Notes: generated by a model from the sequence alone, not told the origin. A stretch of DNA of 64,000 bases from JAFDBW01 sp963825575 (GCA_963825575.1 CAWGUB010000033.1:28498-92497); one strand, 5' to 3'; positions 8,790-17,265 are shown, counted from the stretch's first letter. Made by a program: numbers and translations.

Positions 8790-8805
8790 AGGCAAGCTAT
8801 TTGCT
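8790..8805 (+). promoter_or_regulatory. Sigma-54 (-24/-12) promoter of glnB-glnA
   Basis: The sequence AGGCAAGCTATTTGCT has the invariant GG (8791-8792) and GC (8803-8804) separated by exactly 10 bp, as required by RpoN promoters (consensus TGGCAC-N5-TTGC). Transcription would start near 8816, leaving a leader of about 70 bases before the glnB ATG. A nitrogen-regulated sigma-54 promoter in front of glnB-glnA is what is known in many proteobacteria. Confidence 0.7.
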
Positions 8806-8884
8806 ATTAGTTAGTGCTGCACAGTTTTGAGAACTATTTATGCTAAGTAGGATGTGACATCAATTTTCAGAGGAGCGACAAGCC

Positions 8885-9223
8885 ATGAGGAAAGTCGAAG
8901 CCATTATTAAACCCTTCAAGCTTGATGAAGTGAAGGAAGCATTGAATGAGGTCGGTATCCAGGGGATTACGGTCAGTGAGGTTAAAGGTTTTGGCCGTCA
9001 GAAAGGTCACACTGAACTGTACCGTGGCGCCGAATATGTCGTGGATTTCATCCCCAAGATAAAAATGGAAATTATCGTCGCGGATGAAATGGCTGCAAAA
9101 GTTGTCGAAGTGATTGGTGAATCTGCCAAGACCGGCCGCATCGGTGACGGCAAAATTTTTGTGACTCCGGTTGATGAAGTTGTCCGGATTCGTACAGGTG
9201 AAACCGGAGACGATGCGCTCTAA
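8885..9223 (+). CDS. glnB: Nitrogen regulatory protein P-II
   Basis: Trimeric signal protein that senses 2-oxoglutarate and ATP/ADP and reports nitrogen status. The 112-residue protein starts MRKVEAIIKPFKLDEVKEAL, carries the T-loop with the uridylylation site Tyr51 in YRGAEY, and ends with GRIGDGKIFV and the ATP-binding VIRTGE-like stretch (VVRIRTGETGDDAL). Its probable modifying enzyme GlnD is encoded 18 kb away. AGGAGCG provides a ribosome binding site. GlnB and GlnK cannot be separated reliably by sequence; adjacency to glnA rather than amtB favours the glnB name. Confidence 0.95.
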   Translation: MRKVEAIIKPFKLDEVKEALNEVGIQGITVSEVKGFGRQKGHTELYRGAEYVVDFIPKIKMEIIVADEMAAKVVEVIGESAKTGRIGDGKIFVTPVDEVVRIRTGETGDDAL

Positions 9224-9228
9224 CGCTT

Positions 9229-9263
9229 AGATCATTACCTTAGTCAGAAAGATCATTATCTTA
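9229..9263 (+). repeat. Phased direct repeat between glnB and glnA
   Basis: AGATCATTAYCTTA occurs twice, at 9229-9242 and 9250-9263, with a repeat period of exactly 21 bp (two helical turns). Only one base differs between the 14-bp copies. The second copy abuts the AAGGAG ribosome binding site of glnA. A protein or RNA regulatory site is inferred. Confidence 0.6.
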
Positions 9264-9279
9264 AAAGGAGAAGTTAAAA

Positions 9280-10689
9280 ATGACCCCACAAGAAGTCGTC
9301 AAATTTGCCCAGGATAACGATTGCAAGATGGTCGATTACAAGTTTCTTGACTTTGTCGGTATCTGGCAGCACTTTTCTACTCCGATTGGTGAATTCAGCG
9401 AAGACACCTTCGAAGAAGGAATCGGTTTCGATGGTTCTTCGATCCGCGGTTGGCAGCCGATCCACAACTCGGACATGCTGATCATGCCGGATTCGTCGAC
9501 TGCCAAAATCGACCCCTTTGTCAAGGTGTCGACCCTGAGCCTGATCTGCAACATCATCGACCCGATCACCAAGGAAGGCTACACCCGCGATCCCCGTTTT
9601 ATCGCGCAGAAGGCTGAAGCCTACCTCAAGCAGACCGGCATCGCAGATACAGCATATTTTGGCCCCGAGCCGGAGTTCTTCATCTTTGACGATGTCCGCT
9701 ATGATTCTACCTCAAATGAGTCTTTCTACTCGGTTGACTCGGTTGAAGGCATCTGGAATACCGGCCGCGAAGAGTTCCCCAATCTCGGTTACAAACCGCG
9801 TCACAAGGAAGGTTATTTCCCCTGTGCGCCGACTGATTCGATGATCGACCTGCGTAACGAGATGGTTGAAGTCCTGCAGAGCGTCGGCATGACCATCGAG
9901 GCTGTACACCATGAAGTTGCAACCGGTGGCCAGTGTGAAATTGACATGCGCTTTGATTCTCTGCTTGCCATGGGTGACACCCTGCAATGGTTCAAATACA
10001 TCGTTAAGAACGTCGCTGTCCGCAATGGCAAAACCGTCACCTTCATGCCCAAACCGATCTTTGGTGACAACGGTTCCGGTATGCATTGCCACCAGTCGCT
10101 CTGGAAAGATGGCGTGAACCTGTTCGCCGGTGACGGCTACGGCGGGCTCTCCAAAACGGCCATGTATTACATCGGTGGCATCATGAAGCATGCCAAGGCT
10201 CTCTGCGCATTTACCAACCCGACGACTATCTCCTACAAGCGACTGGTGCCCGGCTACGAAGCTCCGGTCAATCTGGCATACTCGAACCGTAACCGTTCGG
10301 CATCGTTACGTATCCCGGTAACCGACAACCCGAAATCGAAGCGCGTCGAATACCGCACGCCAGACCCGAGCTGCAACGGCTACCTTGCTTTTGCCGCACA
10401 GGTGATGGCGGGTCTCGACGGTATCGAGAACAAGATCGATCCGGGAGAACCTCTGGACAAGGACATCTACGGTCTTTCTCCTGAGGAACTGAAAGACATC
10501 CCGAGTGTCGCAGGTTCTCTGGCTGAAGCTCTTGATAGCCTGGAAGCTGATCATGATTTTCTCCTCAAAGGTGATGTCTTTACCAAAGACGTCATCGACA
10601 TGTGGATTTCCTATAAGCGCGAAGCAGAGGTTGATGTGGTGCGCATGCGTCCGACCCCGACCGAATTCGCTCTGTACTTCGACTGTTAA
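9280..10689 (+). CDS. glnA: Glutamine synthetase type I
   Basis: Makes glutamine from glutamate, ammonia and ATP; dodecameric cytoplasmic enzyme. The 469-residue length is that of the GSI-beta subclass. Key features are the DFVGIWQHFSTP start, metal-binding GPEPEFFIFD, the NGSGMHCHQSLW loop, the ATP-binding KRLVPGYEAPVNLAYS region, and Tyr397 in DKDIYGL at the position adenylylated in E. coli GlnA. Regulation by GlnE-type adenylylation is therefore possible, although no glnE is in the window. It lies 56 bases after glnB behind AAAAGGAG, and ends at a strong terminator. Confidence 0.98.
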   Translation: MTPQEVVKFAQDNDCKMVDYKFLDFVGIWQHFSTPIGEFSEDTFEEGIGFDGSSIRGWQPIHNSDMLIMPDSSTAKIDPFVKVSTLSLICNIIDPITKEGYTRDPRFIAQKAEAYLKQTGIADTAYFGPEPEFFIFDDVRYDSTSNESFYSVDSVEGIWNTGREEFPNLGYKPRHKEGYFPCAPTDSMIDLRNEMVEVLQSVGMTIEAVHHEVATGGQCEIDMRFDSLLAMGDTLQWFKYIVKNVAVRNGKTVTFMPKPIFGDNGSGMHCHQSLWKDGVNLFAGDGYGGLSKTAMYYIGGIMKHAKALCAFTNPTTISYKRLVPGYEAPVNLAYSNRNRSASLRIPVTDNPKSKRVEYRTPDPSCNGYLAFAAQVMAGLDGIENKIDPGEPLDKDIYGLSPEELKDIPSVAGSLAEALDSLEADHDFLLKGDVFTKDVIDMWISYKREAEVDVVRMRPTPTEFALYFDC

Positions 10690-10732
10690 AATCAAAGCGC
10701 GTAGCGCGAGTTGCGTGGCGCGAAAATTCAAT

Positions 10733-10776
10733 AAAGAAAGAAGGGGCAGCCGTATGGCTGTCCCTTCTTTCTTTTT
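10733..10776 (+). terminator. Intrinsic terminator of glnA
   Basis: A long stem (arms AAAGAAAGAAGGG...CAGCC and GGCTG...CCCTTCTTTCTTT) with a short GTAT loop is followed by TTTTT. It is nearly perfect over more than 15 bp. Confidence 0.85.
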
Positions 10777-10809
10777 GCCCTTTGTTATCTTCTTTGATTG
10801 AAAAGTGTA

Positions 10810-10846
10810 TAAAAAAAGCATGGAGGCCAATCGGGCTCCATGCTTT
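10810..10846 (-). terminator. Intrinsic terminator of thrC
   Basis: Arms AAGCATGGAG and CTCCATGCTT (10816-10845) form a 10-bp hairpin; on the minus strand it is followed by a run of seven U. It lies 27 bases beyond the thrC stop. Confidence 0.85.
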
Positions 10847-10872
10847 TGGACGTAATGAAGAGTGTGCAGCTA

Positions 10873-12264
10873 TTATTGCAACGAATGCTTCGACAGAAAT
10901 CCTTTGATAATTGAAATATCTGCTTCAACGATTTCGCAGCGACGCCCCCGCTTTTCCAGGCCATCAAGACTTGCCGGTCGTTCCGGGTCCTGGCCAATTG
11001 CCCGGTTGACGGCGTCAGGAAACTTGGCCGGGTGGGCTGTTGCCAGGCAGATCACAGGATAGTCACCACCGGCTAGGTCTTTGCCGGCCTTGATACCCGT
11101 TGCCGTGTGTGGGTCGAGTACATAGCCAGTCGTGGCATGGAAATCACGAATGGTAGCGAGTGTTTGCTCATTATCAACTGATGTCGAGGTAAAGACCTGG
11201 TTGACTAGAGCGATCTGCCCATCACTGCATGTCAGTTGGCCGGTCACAGCAAAGTCTTCCATGGCCGTTGCGAGTTGTTCCGCATCTTCATTGAACAGAT
11301 AGTAAAGATAGCGTTCCAGATTACTGGCTTTCTGGATATCCATCGATGGAGAGAAGGTTGGGTGAACTTCGCCAATCGAGTAGTCGCCACGGTTGATAAA
11401 GCGGGAAAGGATATTGTTTGCGTTGGTTGCCAGGATCAGCTTCTCGATTGGCAGTCCCATGCGTTTTGCTATGTACCCGGCGAATATGTCGCCGAAGTTA
11501 CCCGTCGGCACCGAGAAATAGACCTTGTCGGCACCGGTCTGCTTGCGGACCTGTCCCCATGCGTAAAAGTAGTAGACGATCTGGGCAAGAACGCGGGCCC
11601 AGTTGATCGAGTTGACGGCGCCGAGTGCATATTTCTGCTTGAAGTCGAGATCGCCGAATATGTCCTTGACGATTTGCTGGCCATCGTCAAAGGTGCCTTT
11701 GATAGCCAGATTGAATACATTCTCGTCGGTGACTGTTGTCATCTGCAACTCCTGCACCGCAGAGACCTTCTTGTGTGGGTGCAGAATAAATATGTTGATA
11801 TTGCTCTTGCCTCGCACACCGTAAATGGCGGCGCTACCGGTGTCACCGGAGGTCGCGCCAAGGATGTTCATGTGTTCGCCGGATTCCGCCAGCAGGTACT
11901 CGAAGAGATTGCCGAGAAATTGCAGGGCAATATCCTTGAAGGCCAGGGTCGGACCATGGAAAAGTTCCAGAATGTAGACGCCGTCCTTATGTAAGAGAGG
12001 TGTAATTTCGCGGTTGGCAAAGGTCGCGTAGGAACGGTCGATCATCGTTTTCAGATCGGCGGACGGGATGTCCTCAATGAAATAGCTCATGACCTGGAAG
12101 GCCAGTTCCGGGTAATCCAGTTTGGTTAGAGCGTCAAGATCTCCTGGGGTAAGCTGCGGGATAGATTCGGGAAGGAGCAGTCCGCCATCCTCGGCAAGTC
12201 CCATCATGACCGCCTGTTTGAAAGAGATGTTTTTGACTTGCCCGCGAGTGCTGAGATATTTCAT
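10873..12264 (-). CDS. thrC: Threonine synthase
   Basis: Pyridoxal-phosphate enzyme converting O-phosphohomoserine to threonine. The start at 12264 (MKYLSTRGQV) is chosen over an upstream ATG because AAGGA lies just before it and because this is the conserved N-terminus; the protein then has 463 residues. Lys110 in GPTLAFKD is the PLP lysine, and LGATSGDTGSAAI is the phosphate-binding loop. The E. coli-like (class I) N-terminal domain is complete. It forms a single-gene unit on the minus strand, separated from the malic enzyme gene by a terminator. Confidence 0.96.
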   Translation of the reverse strand: MKYLSTRGQVKNISFKQAVMMGLAEDGGLLLPESIPQLTPGDLDALTKLDYPELAFQVMSYFIEDIPSADLKTMIDRSYATFANREITPLLHKDGVYILELFHGPTLAFKDIALQFLGNLFEYLLAESGEHMNILGATSGDTGSAAIYGVRGKSNINIFILHPHKKVSAVQELQMTTVTDENVFNLAIKGTFDDGQQIVKDIFGDLDFKQKYALGAVNSINWARVLAQIVYYFYAWGQVRKQTGADKVYFSVPTGNFGDIFAGYIAKRMGLPIEKLILATNANNILSRFINRGDYSIGEVHPTFSPSMDIQKASNLERYLYYLFNEDAEQLATAMEDFAVTGQLTCSDGQIALVNQVFTSTSVDNEQTLATIRDFHATTGYVLDPHTATGIKAGKDLAGGDYPVICLATAHPAKFPDAVNRAIGQDPERPASLDGLEKRGRRCEIVEADISIIKGFLSKHSLQ

Positions 12265-12365
12265 TGTAACGTCCTTGGTGTTTTGTGTGGGCGGCATTTT
12301 AACAGTTGTCAGTAAAGCAGGGAAGGGGAAACATGGCGCTTGGAAGATGGTCAGAAAGGGATGGT

Positions 12366-12403
12366 TTTAAAAAACGAGGGGCAACCTGTGTGGTTGCCCC
12401 TCG
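12366..12403 (-). terminator. Intrinsic terminator of maeB
   Basis: CGAGGGGCAACC and GGTTGCCCCTCG (12375-12403) form a perfect 12-bp stem with a 5-base loop, followed on the minus strand by a U-rich tract. Confidence 0.88.
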
Positions 12404-12427
12404 AAAGCTTTAATCTTTTGTGCGTCG

Positions 12428-14695
12428 TTATTTCTTGTCCAGCGCGTGCTCCTGGGCATCAACGACGGCAACGGCAGCCATGTTGACGATGTCGGTGACA
12501 TCGTCACCGCGCTGCAGGACATGGACAGGTTTCTTGGTGCCCATCAAGATGGGGCCGATCTGCTCGGCACCGCCTAGCTTATGCAGCAGCTTGTAGGCGA
12601 TGTTGCCGGATTGCAGGTCCGGGAAAATGAAGACATTGGCGTTGCCTTTGAGCTTGGAGAAGGGATACTGCTTCTCTACGAGCTCCGGGTCAAGGGCAAC
12701 ATTGGCCTGGATCTCACCCTCTACGATGAGTTCAGGAGCCCTTTCCTTGACCAGCCTGGTGGCTTTGGCAACCTTACTGGTCAACGGGTGCAGGGCGCTA
12801 CCAAAGTTGGAGAAAGAGAGCATGGCAACCCTTGGCTCAACTTCAAAGTACTTGGCTTTTTCGGCCGTCAGGATCGCAGTCTCAGCCAGTTCTTCCGCTG
12901 TCGGCTCGATAGTCACGGTGGTGTCGGCGAAGAACACGGCCTCTTTCTTGGTGACCATCATGTACAGACCGTGGACCTTGGAGAGGTTGTCCTGCTTGCC
13001 GATGATTTCAAGGGCAGGGCGGATCGTTTCCGGGTAGTGGTGGCTGATGCCGGAAAGCAGGGTGTCAGCATCGCCTTTTTCGACCATCATGGCACCGAAA
13101 TAGTTGCGGTTCTTTTTGATCAGTCGTTTGGCTTCTGCCAGGGTGACGCCTTTGCGCTGACGCATTGCAAAGAGCGCATCAATATATTCTTTCCGTTTGG
13201 GGGAATCCTCGGGGTCAATAATCTCGGCACCTGTAATGTCTGCACCGAGTTCCTTGACGCGGGCTTCGATTTCCACCTTGTTACCGAGCAGTATCGGCTT
13301 GGCGATGTTCTCATCAAGCAGGATCTGAGCGGCACGGATGATCTTGTCTTCTTCACCTTCCGGGAAGACGATCCGCTTCGGACAGGCTTTCGCCTTGTTG
13401 ATGAGGGTCCGCATAACCGATTTTGAGCGGCCTTGCATCGCTTCCAGGCGTTCTTTGTATTCGTCCATGTCCTGAATGGGACGGCGTGCGACGCCGCTAT
13501 CCATTGCCGCCTGCGCCACTGCGGGTGCGACGTGCAGAAGAACACGTGGGTCGAACGGCTTCGGGATGATATATTCGCGACCGAACTTGATGACTTCACC
13601 GCCATACGCCTTGCGGACCGAGTCGGGGACGTCTTCTTTGGCAAGCTCGGCAAGCGCTTTGACCGCCGCGAGTTTCATCTCAGCATTGATGGCACTGGCA
13701 TGGGTATCGAGGGCGCCGCGGAAAAGGAACGGGAAGCAGAGCACGTTATTGACCTGGTTGTTGTAATCGGAGCGGCCGGTGCCAATAATTACGTCGTCAC
13801 GCACGGCTTTAGCTTCCGGCGGGGTAATCTCAGGATCAGGATTTGCCATCGCGAAGACGATCGGATCCTTGGCCATCGATTTCAGCATTTCATTCGTGAG
13901 GGCTCCTTTAGCGGAGACGCCGAAGAAGATGTCTGCGTCCACCATGGCGTCTTCAAGGGTCCTGGCATCGGTTTCGGCGGCCAGGCGCTCCTTGTAATCG
14001 TTCATCCCCTCGGTTCTGCCTTTGTAGATGACGCCCTTGGTGTCGCAGAGGATAACATTGTTTTTGTCGATGCCCATGGTGATGGCGAGGTTGGCGCAGG
14101 CAATGCCCGCGGCTCCGGCACCATTGACGACAATTTTAACGTCCTCGATCTTCTTGCCTATGATTTCCAGGGCGTTGATCATGCCTGCGGCGGAGATGAT
14201 GGCCGTACCGTGCTGGTCATCGTGGAACACCGGGATGTTCATGATCTCCTGGAGCTTTTCTTCGATATAGAAGCATTCAGGCCCTTTGATATCTTCCAGG
14301 TTGATGCCACCAAAGGTCGGTTCGAGCAGTTTGACGGTGCGAATCAGTTCATCCGAGTCTTTGGTGTCGATTTCAATGTCGAAGACGTCAACGTCGGCGA
14401 AACTCTTGAAGAGAACCCCTTTGCCTTCCATGACAGGTTTGCCGGCCAGTGCGCCTATATCGCCAAGACCGAGGACTGCTGTGCCGTTGGAAACGACGGC
14501 AACAAGGTTCCCCTTGGCTGTGTATTCGTATGCGTCATCCGGATTCTTCTCGATTTCCAGGCAAGGTTCTGCAACCCCGGGGCTGTAGGCAAGTGCAAGG
14601 TCCCTGCTGGTTGCGCACGGTTTGGTGGTAATAACTTCGATCTTGCCTTTGCGCCCCATCGAGTGATAATCAAGTGCTTCCTGACGTTTTGACAT
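12428..14695 (-). CDS. maeB: NADP-type malic enzyme fused to phosphotransacetylase-like domain
   Basis: Oxidative decarboxylation of malate to pyruvate, with a C-terminal phosphate acetyltransferase-like domain that is usually regulatory in this family. The 755-residue protein has the malic enzyme core (AYSPGVAEPCLEI, FHDDQHGTAI, and the nucleotide-binding VNGAGAAGIACANL) in residues 1-about 410, then the PTA_PTB domain (KRIVFPEGEEDKIIRAAQIL onward). This is the classic MaeB architecture. It has its own promoter-like sequence upstream and a terminator downstream. Cofactor preference for NADP is inferred from family, not seen. Confidence 0.95.
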   Translation of the reverse strand: MSKRQEALDYHSMGRKGKIEVITTKPCATSRDLALAYSPGVAEPCLEIEKNPDDAYEYTAKGNLVAVVSNGTAVLGLGDIGALAGKPVMEGKGVLFKSFADVDVFDIEIDTKDSDELIRTVKLLEPTFGGINLEDIKGPECFYIEEKLQEIMNIPVFHDDQHGTAIISAAGMINALEIIGKKIEDVKIVVNGAGAAGIACANLAITMGIDKNNVILCDTKGVIYKGRTEGMNDYKERLAAETDARTLEDAMVDADIFFGVSAKGALTNEMLKSMAKDPIVFAMANPDPEITPPEAKAVRDDVIIGTGRSDYNNQVNNVLCFPFLFRGALDTHASAINAEMKLAAVKALAELAKEDVPDSVRKAYGGEVIKFGREYIIPKPFDPRVLLHVAPAVAQAAMDSGVARRPIQDMDEYKERLEAMQGRSKSVMRTLINKAKACPKRIVFPEGEEDKIIRAAQILLDENIAKPILLGNKVEIEARVKELGADITGAEIIDPEDSPKRKEYIDALFAMRQRKGVTLAEAKRLIKKNRNYFGAMMVEKGDADTLLSGISHHYPETIRPALEIIGKQDNLSKVHGLYMMVTKKEAVFFADTTVTIEPTAEELAETAILTAEKAKYFEVEPRVAMLSFSNFGSALHPLTSKVAKATRLVKERAPELIVEGEIQANVALDPELVEKQYPFSKLKGNANVFIFPDLQSGNIAYKLLHKLGGAEQIGPILMGTKKPVHVLQRGDDVTDIVNMAAVAVVDAQEHALDKK

Positions 14696-14784
14696 CTTTC
14701 CTGCCTCCTTAGGCTTGGTTGTTGAAGCCAGCTTTTGTTAAGGTTTTTTGTTATAGTAAATTTTTTTAGCAATATTAAAAAACT

Positions 14785-14814
14785 TAGATAATGCTTCCTG
14801 ACACTTTTTGTCAA
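14785..14814 (-). promoter_or_regulatory. Probable sigma-70 promoter of maeB
   Basis: On the minus strand TTGACA (14814-14809) and TATCTA (14790-14785) are separated by 18 bp. The -35 box is part of an inverted repeat, TGTCA with TGACA five bases away (14800-14813), which could be an operator. Confidence 0.55.
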
Positions 14815-15051
14815 GAAAAAACGGCCAAAACTCCTGACCAGTCCTACCGATACAGCAATGCTGATGCCAAAATGGTAAAAAGTGTGAACTTGGCATGAAA
14901 GCTCTTTGAACATCACTAAAATATCGCTTTTATCTGATGCGTCAAGCGCTGTTGCCTTATAAAATGTTTGTTGACAACCAAATGGATGGCCGAAATCAGC
15001 CAGGTCAGGCTGCTATTGATCGTTATAAAGGAGGATTGACAAGGCGTAGTC

Positions 15052-15095
15052 CAGGCGTTTTACTATAAACACTTTCCCGCAGGTGAAAACGCCTG
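15052..15095 (+). repeat. Inverted repeat in leader of the phosphodiesterase gene
   Basis: CAGGCGTTTT at 15052-15061 and AAAACGCCTG at 15086-15095 are perfect complements separated by 24 bases. No U-run follows, so it is not a standard terminator. It lies 47 bases before the TTG start of the next gene. Confidence 0.5.
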
Positions 15096-15142
15096 TCCAT
15101 ACCATGGCAGAAGTAGTCGTCTGCTGATCATTAAGCGGTGGT

Positions 15143-15637
15143 TTGCTTTTGAGAATAGCAGTCTTTTCAGATACACACCTTGGCGATACTGCAGAAGCTC
15201 GGTCTTTTCTGCTCGAACTGGTGGAAGATCTGCTTGATCCGATCGATATGATAATCCATGCGGGGGACCTGGTTGCCCCTGATCTGCTCGACGTCTTTGA
15301 CGGATACCCGGTACACGTAGTGCGTGGCAATATGGATCCGTCTTCTCCTGACATTCCGATCAAGAAAGTTATCCGTATCAATGGCTTCAAGATCGGCCTG
15401 ATTCACGGGTGGGGGCCGGCTGAAGGGATCGAAGCAAGAATTTACAGCGAATTCAGCACGATCCCAATCGATTGCCTGGTGTACGGGCATAGCCATGTGC
15501 CGGTATGCCATGAGCGCGATGGGGTCCTGTTCTTTAACCCTGGCAGCGCTACGGACCGGCGCAACATGTCCTGCCACACAGTTGGTCTTCTGGAGATCGA
15601 CACAGGCATCAGAGGTACGATTATCCGACTCGATTGA
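15143..15637 (+). CDS. YfcE/MJ0936-family metallophosphodiesterase
   Basis: Small calcineurin-like phosphoesterase of 164 residues. All metal-binding signatures are visible: SDTHLGD near the N-terminus, HAGDLV, the catalytic RGNMD, LIHGWGP, and GHSHVPV before the C-terminal FNPGSATDRR. Members hydrolyse model phosphodiesters; the natural substrate is usually unknown. The start is a non-ATG codon, TTG 15143 or TTG 15149, since no in-frame ATG precedes the conserved IAVFSDTH strand. The HIT gene follows after 32 bases, so the two may be co-transcribed. Confidence 0.88.
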   Translation: MLLRIAVFSDTHLGDTAEARSFLLELVEDLLDPIDMIIHAGDLVAPDLLDVFDGYPVHVVRGNMDPSSPDIPIKKVIRINGFKIGLIHGWGPAEGIEARIYSEFSTIPIDCLVYGHSHVPVCHERDGVLFFNPGSATDRRNMSCHTVGLLEIDTGIRGTIIRLD

Positions 15638-15669
15638 TGTTAAGATATTTGAACCTGGAGATATGAATT

Positions 15670-16146
15670 ATGGACCGTTTGTGGGCGCCATGGCGTCTGG
15701 AATACATACAGAAGCCGGAAGCGGAAGACTGCATTTTCTGTATCGATGCAGACAATGCCAGTGATCCCGAGCGGCTCGTCGTGGCACGTGGGGATACATG
15801 TTATGTGATGATGAACCGTTACCCTTATTCCAACGGGCATCTGATGGTTTCCCCTTATCGCCATCTTGCCGACCCTGCAGACCTTGAAGGACCGGAGATA
15901 CTGGAACTCCATCGCTTGATGGTCCTCAGCCAGGCCGTTTTGCGTGGCATCTGCTCTGCCCAGGGGTTCAATGTCGGCTGGAATTTCGGTCAGCCAGCCG
16001 GGGCGGGGATTGCCGCACACATCCATATGCATATCGTGCCGCGCTGGGCGGGAGACAGCAACTTCATGCCGATTCTTGCAGATACCAGGATTATTCCGCA
16101 ACATATCGAAAAGACGTATACTTTACTGGCCGAAGCTTTTTCCTGA
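15670..16146 (+). CDS. HIT-family protein (nucleotide phosphorylase/hydrolase)
   Basis: Histidine-triad protein of 158 residues. The triad HIHMHIV sits at 117-121 and is followed by PRW, as in diadenosine tetraphosphate phosphorylase-like HIT proteins. CIFC (Cys21, Cys24), with later His residues, forms the zinc site of this subgroup. The start MDRLWAPWRLEYI is highly conserved in the family. The probable substrates are dinucleoside polyphosphates or nucleoside phosphoramidates; specificity cannot be told from sequence. Confidence 0.92.
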   Translation: MDRLWAPWRLEYIQKPEAEDCIFCIDADNASDPERLVVARGDTCYVMMNRYPYSNGHLMVSPYRHLADPADLEGPEILELHRLMVLSQAVLRGICSAQGFNVGWNFGQPAGAGIAAHIHMHIVPRWAGDSNFMPILADTRIIPQHIEKTYTLLAEAFS

Positions 16147-16257
16147 AATAGATCAGCTTTTCATTGTAATCAACAATAGAAACCAATAAAATCAACCGGA
16201 TTACATGGGCGTTTCAGCACTCAACTCATTCCTGTCCCCGGAGGAGATTTCGATACT

Positions 16258-16857
16258 ATGTGGCTTGTTATCCAAAAAGGCGGGTACCTCATGTACCCGA
16301 TTGCCCTTTGCTCAATTCTCGCCCTGGGCATTTTTCTCGAGCGACTCTGGACCTACATCAAGGTTCGCAAGGAATTCAGAGAGCTTGCCCATCAGATTGA
16401 GCCGCTAGTGACAAAAGACCACCGCGAAGACGCTGTCACCGTATGTCATAAATCCAACTCGCCGTTGGCGCAGGTTTTTCTTGCCGCTCTGCGAGCCGCA
16501 GGGCGCAGTCGTGAACAGATCAAGGCCGTGGTTGAAGAGACCGGTCGTCGTGAGGCTGCCCCATTGCAGCGCTTTTTAGGCCTATTGGGAACCATCGCGA
16601 CAATCTCGCCTTTGCTGGGATTACTCGGTACGGTCCTTGGTATGATCCGGGCTTTCAATGTGATTGCCAGCCAGGGGATGGGAACTCCGGCGACCCTTGG
16701 CGGGGGGATATCGGAAGCACTGATCACAACTGCTGCGGGTATGACTGTCGCCATACCGGTCATCCTGGCGCACCGTTACCTGTCCAGCAGGCTCGATCAG
16801 TTGATTATTGAAATGGAAGATTATTCTCTTCGACTCGTTGACCTGTTGGGTAAGTAA
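16258..16857 (+). CDS. exbB: ExbB/TolQ/MotA-family proton channel protein
   Basis: Inner-membrane protein that, with ExbD/TolR, uses the proton gradient to energise an outer-membrane or envelope process. The 199 residues have an N-terminal membrane segment (IALCSILALGIFLERLWTY), a cytoplasmic loop, and two C-terminal segments containing LLGLLGTVLGMIRAF and GISEALITTAAGMTVAIPV, the MotA/TolQ/ExbB signature. GGAGGAG precedes ATG 16258. The stop is directly followed by the exbD ATG. Without tonB, tolA or tolB nearby, ExbB versus TolQ cannot be settled. Confidence 0.9.
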   Translation: MWLVIQKGGYLMYPIALCSILALGIFLERLWTYIKVRKEFRELAHQIEPLVTKDHREDAVTVCHKSNSPLAQVFLAALRAAGRSREQIKAVVEETGRREAAPLQRFLGLLGTIATISPLLGLLGTVLGMIRAFNVIASQGMGTPATLGGGISEALITTAAGMTVAIPVILAHRYLSSRLDQLIIEMEDYSLRLVDLLGK

Positions 16858-17265
16858 ATGAGCTTTCTGCGCAAAACTAGTGAAGAGCCACGCATCGACC
16901 TCACGCCGATGGTCGATGTGGTTTTCCTTCTACTGATATTTTTCATGATCTCCACAACCTTTGTCGAGAGCCCGGGAATCTCGATCAAACTCCCTGAAGC
17001 CTCTTCGCAGTCGATTGAGCGTGAGCCCCAGGAACTCAAGATATATCTTTCCACCGAAGGTGATATTTATTATCTCGATCGCAAAATTTCCATCACTGAC
17101 TACAAGGGATTACTGTTCAAGCATCAGTCTGATGCTGAGAATACGACCATCTTGCTCCTCGCTGACCAGGAATCGCGTCATGGCAAAGTCGTCACGCTGA
17201 TGGACCTCGCCCGTGATGCCGGGTTCGTCAAGTTGGCGATCGCTACTGAGCAGCGCAAGAAATAG
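16858..17265 (+). CDS. exbD: ExbD/TolR-family biopolymer transport protein
   Basis: Partner of the preceding channel protein; 135 residues with a short cytoplasmic tail, one membrane helix (DVVFLLLIFFMISTTFV) and a periplasmic domain. IDLTPMVDVVFLLLIFF contains the membrane aspartate needed for proton flow. The start codon abuts the exbB stop, and no gap exists between the two genes, implying strict co-expression. Confidence 0.92.
   Translation: MSFLRKTSEEPRIDLTPMVDVVFLLLIFFMISTTFVESPGISIKLPEASSQSIEREPQELKIYLSTEGDIYYLDRKISITDYKGLLFKHQSDAENTTILLLADQESRHGKVVTLMDLARDAGFVKLAIATEQRKK

Larger units (their letters stand above)
14696..15142. other. 447-bp divergent intergenic region between maeB and the phosphodiesterase gene
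   Basis: No gene is supported here. The stretch is AT-rich next to maeB and holds a promoter-like sequence for maeB (14785-14814), a TTGACA box at 15036-15041 that could serve the plus-strand gene (with TACTAT at 15061, spacing 19), and a 10-bp inverted repeat at 15052-15095. The middle 200 bp shows nothing recognisable. Confidence 0.5.

Noticed and set aside
13433..14692. 419-codon open frame on the plus strand, opposite maeB (also a 281-codon one at 12581-13426)
   Set aside because: They lie entirely antisense to the clear malic enzyme gene, have no ribosome binding site, and match no family; they arise from codon bias of the real gene.
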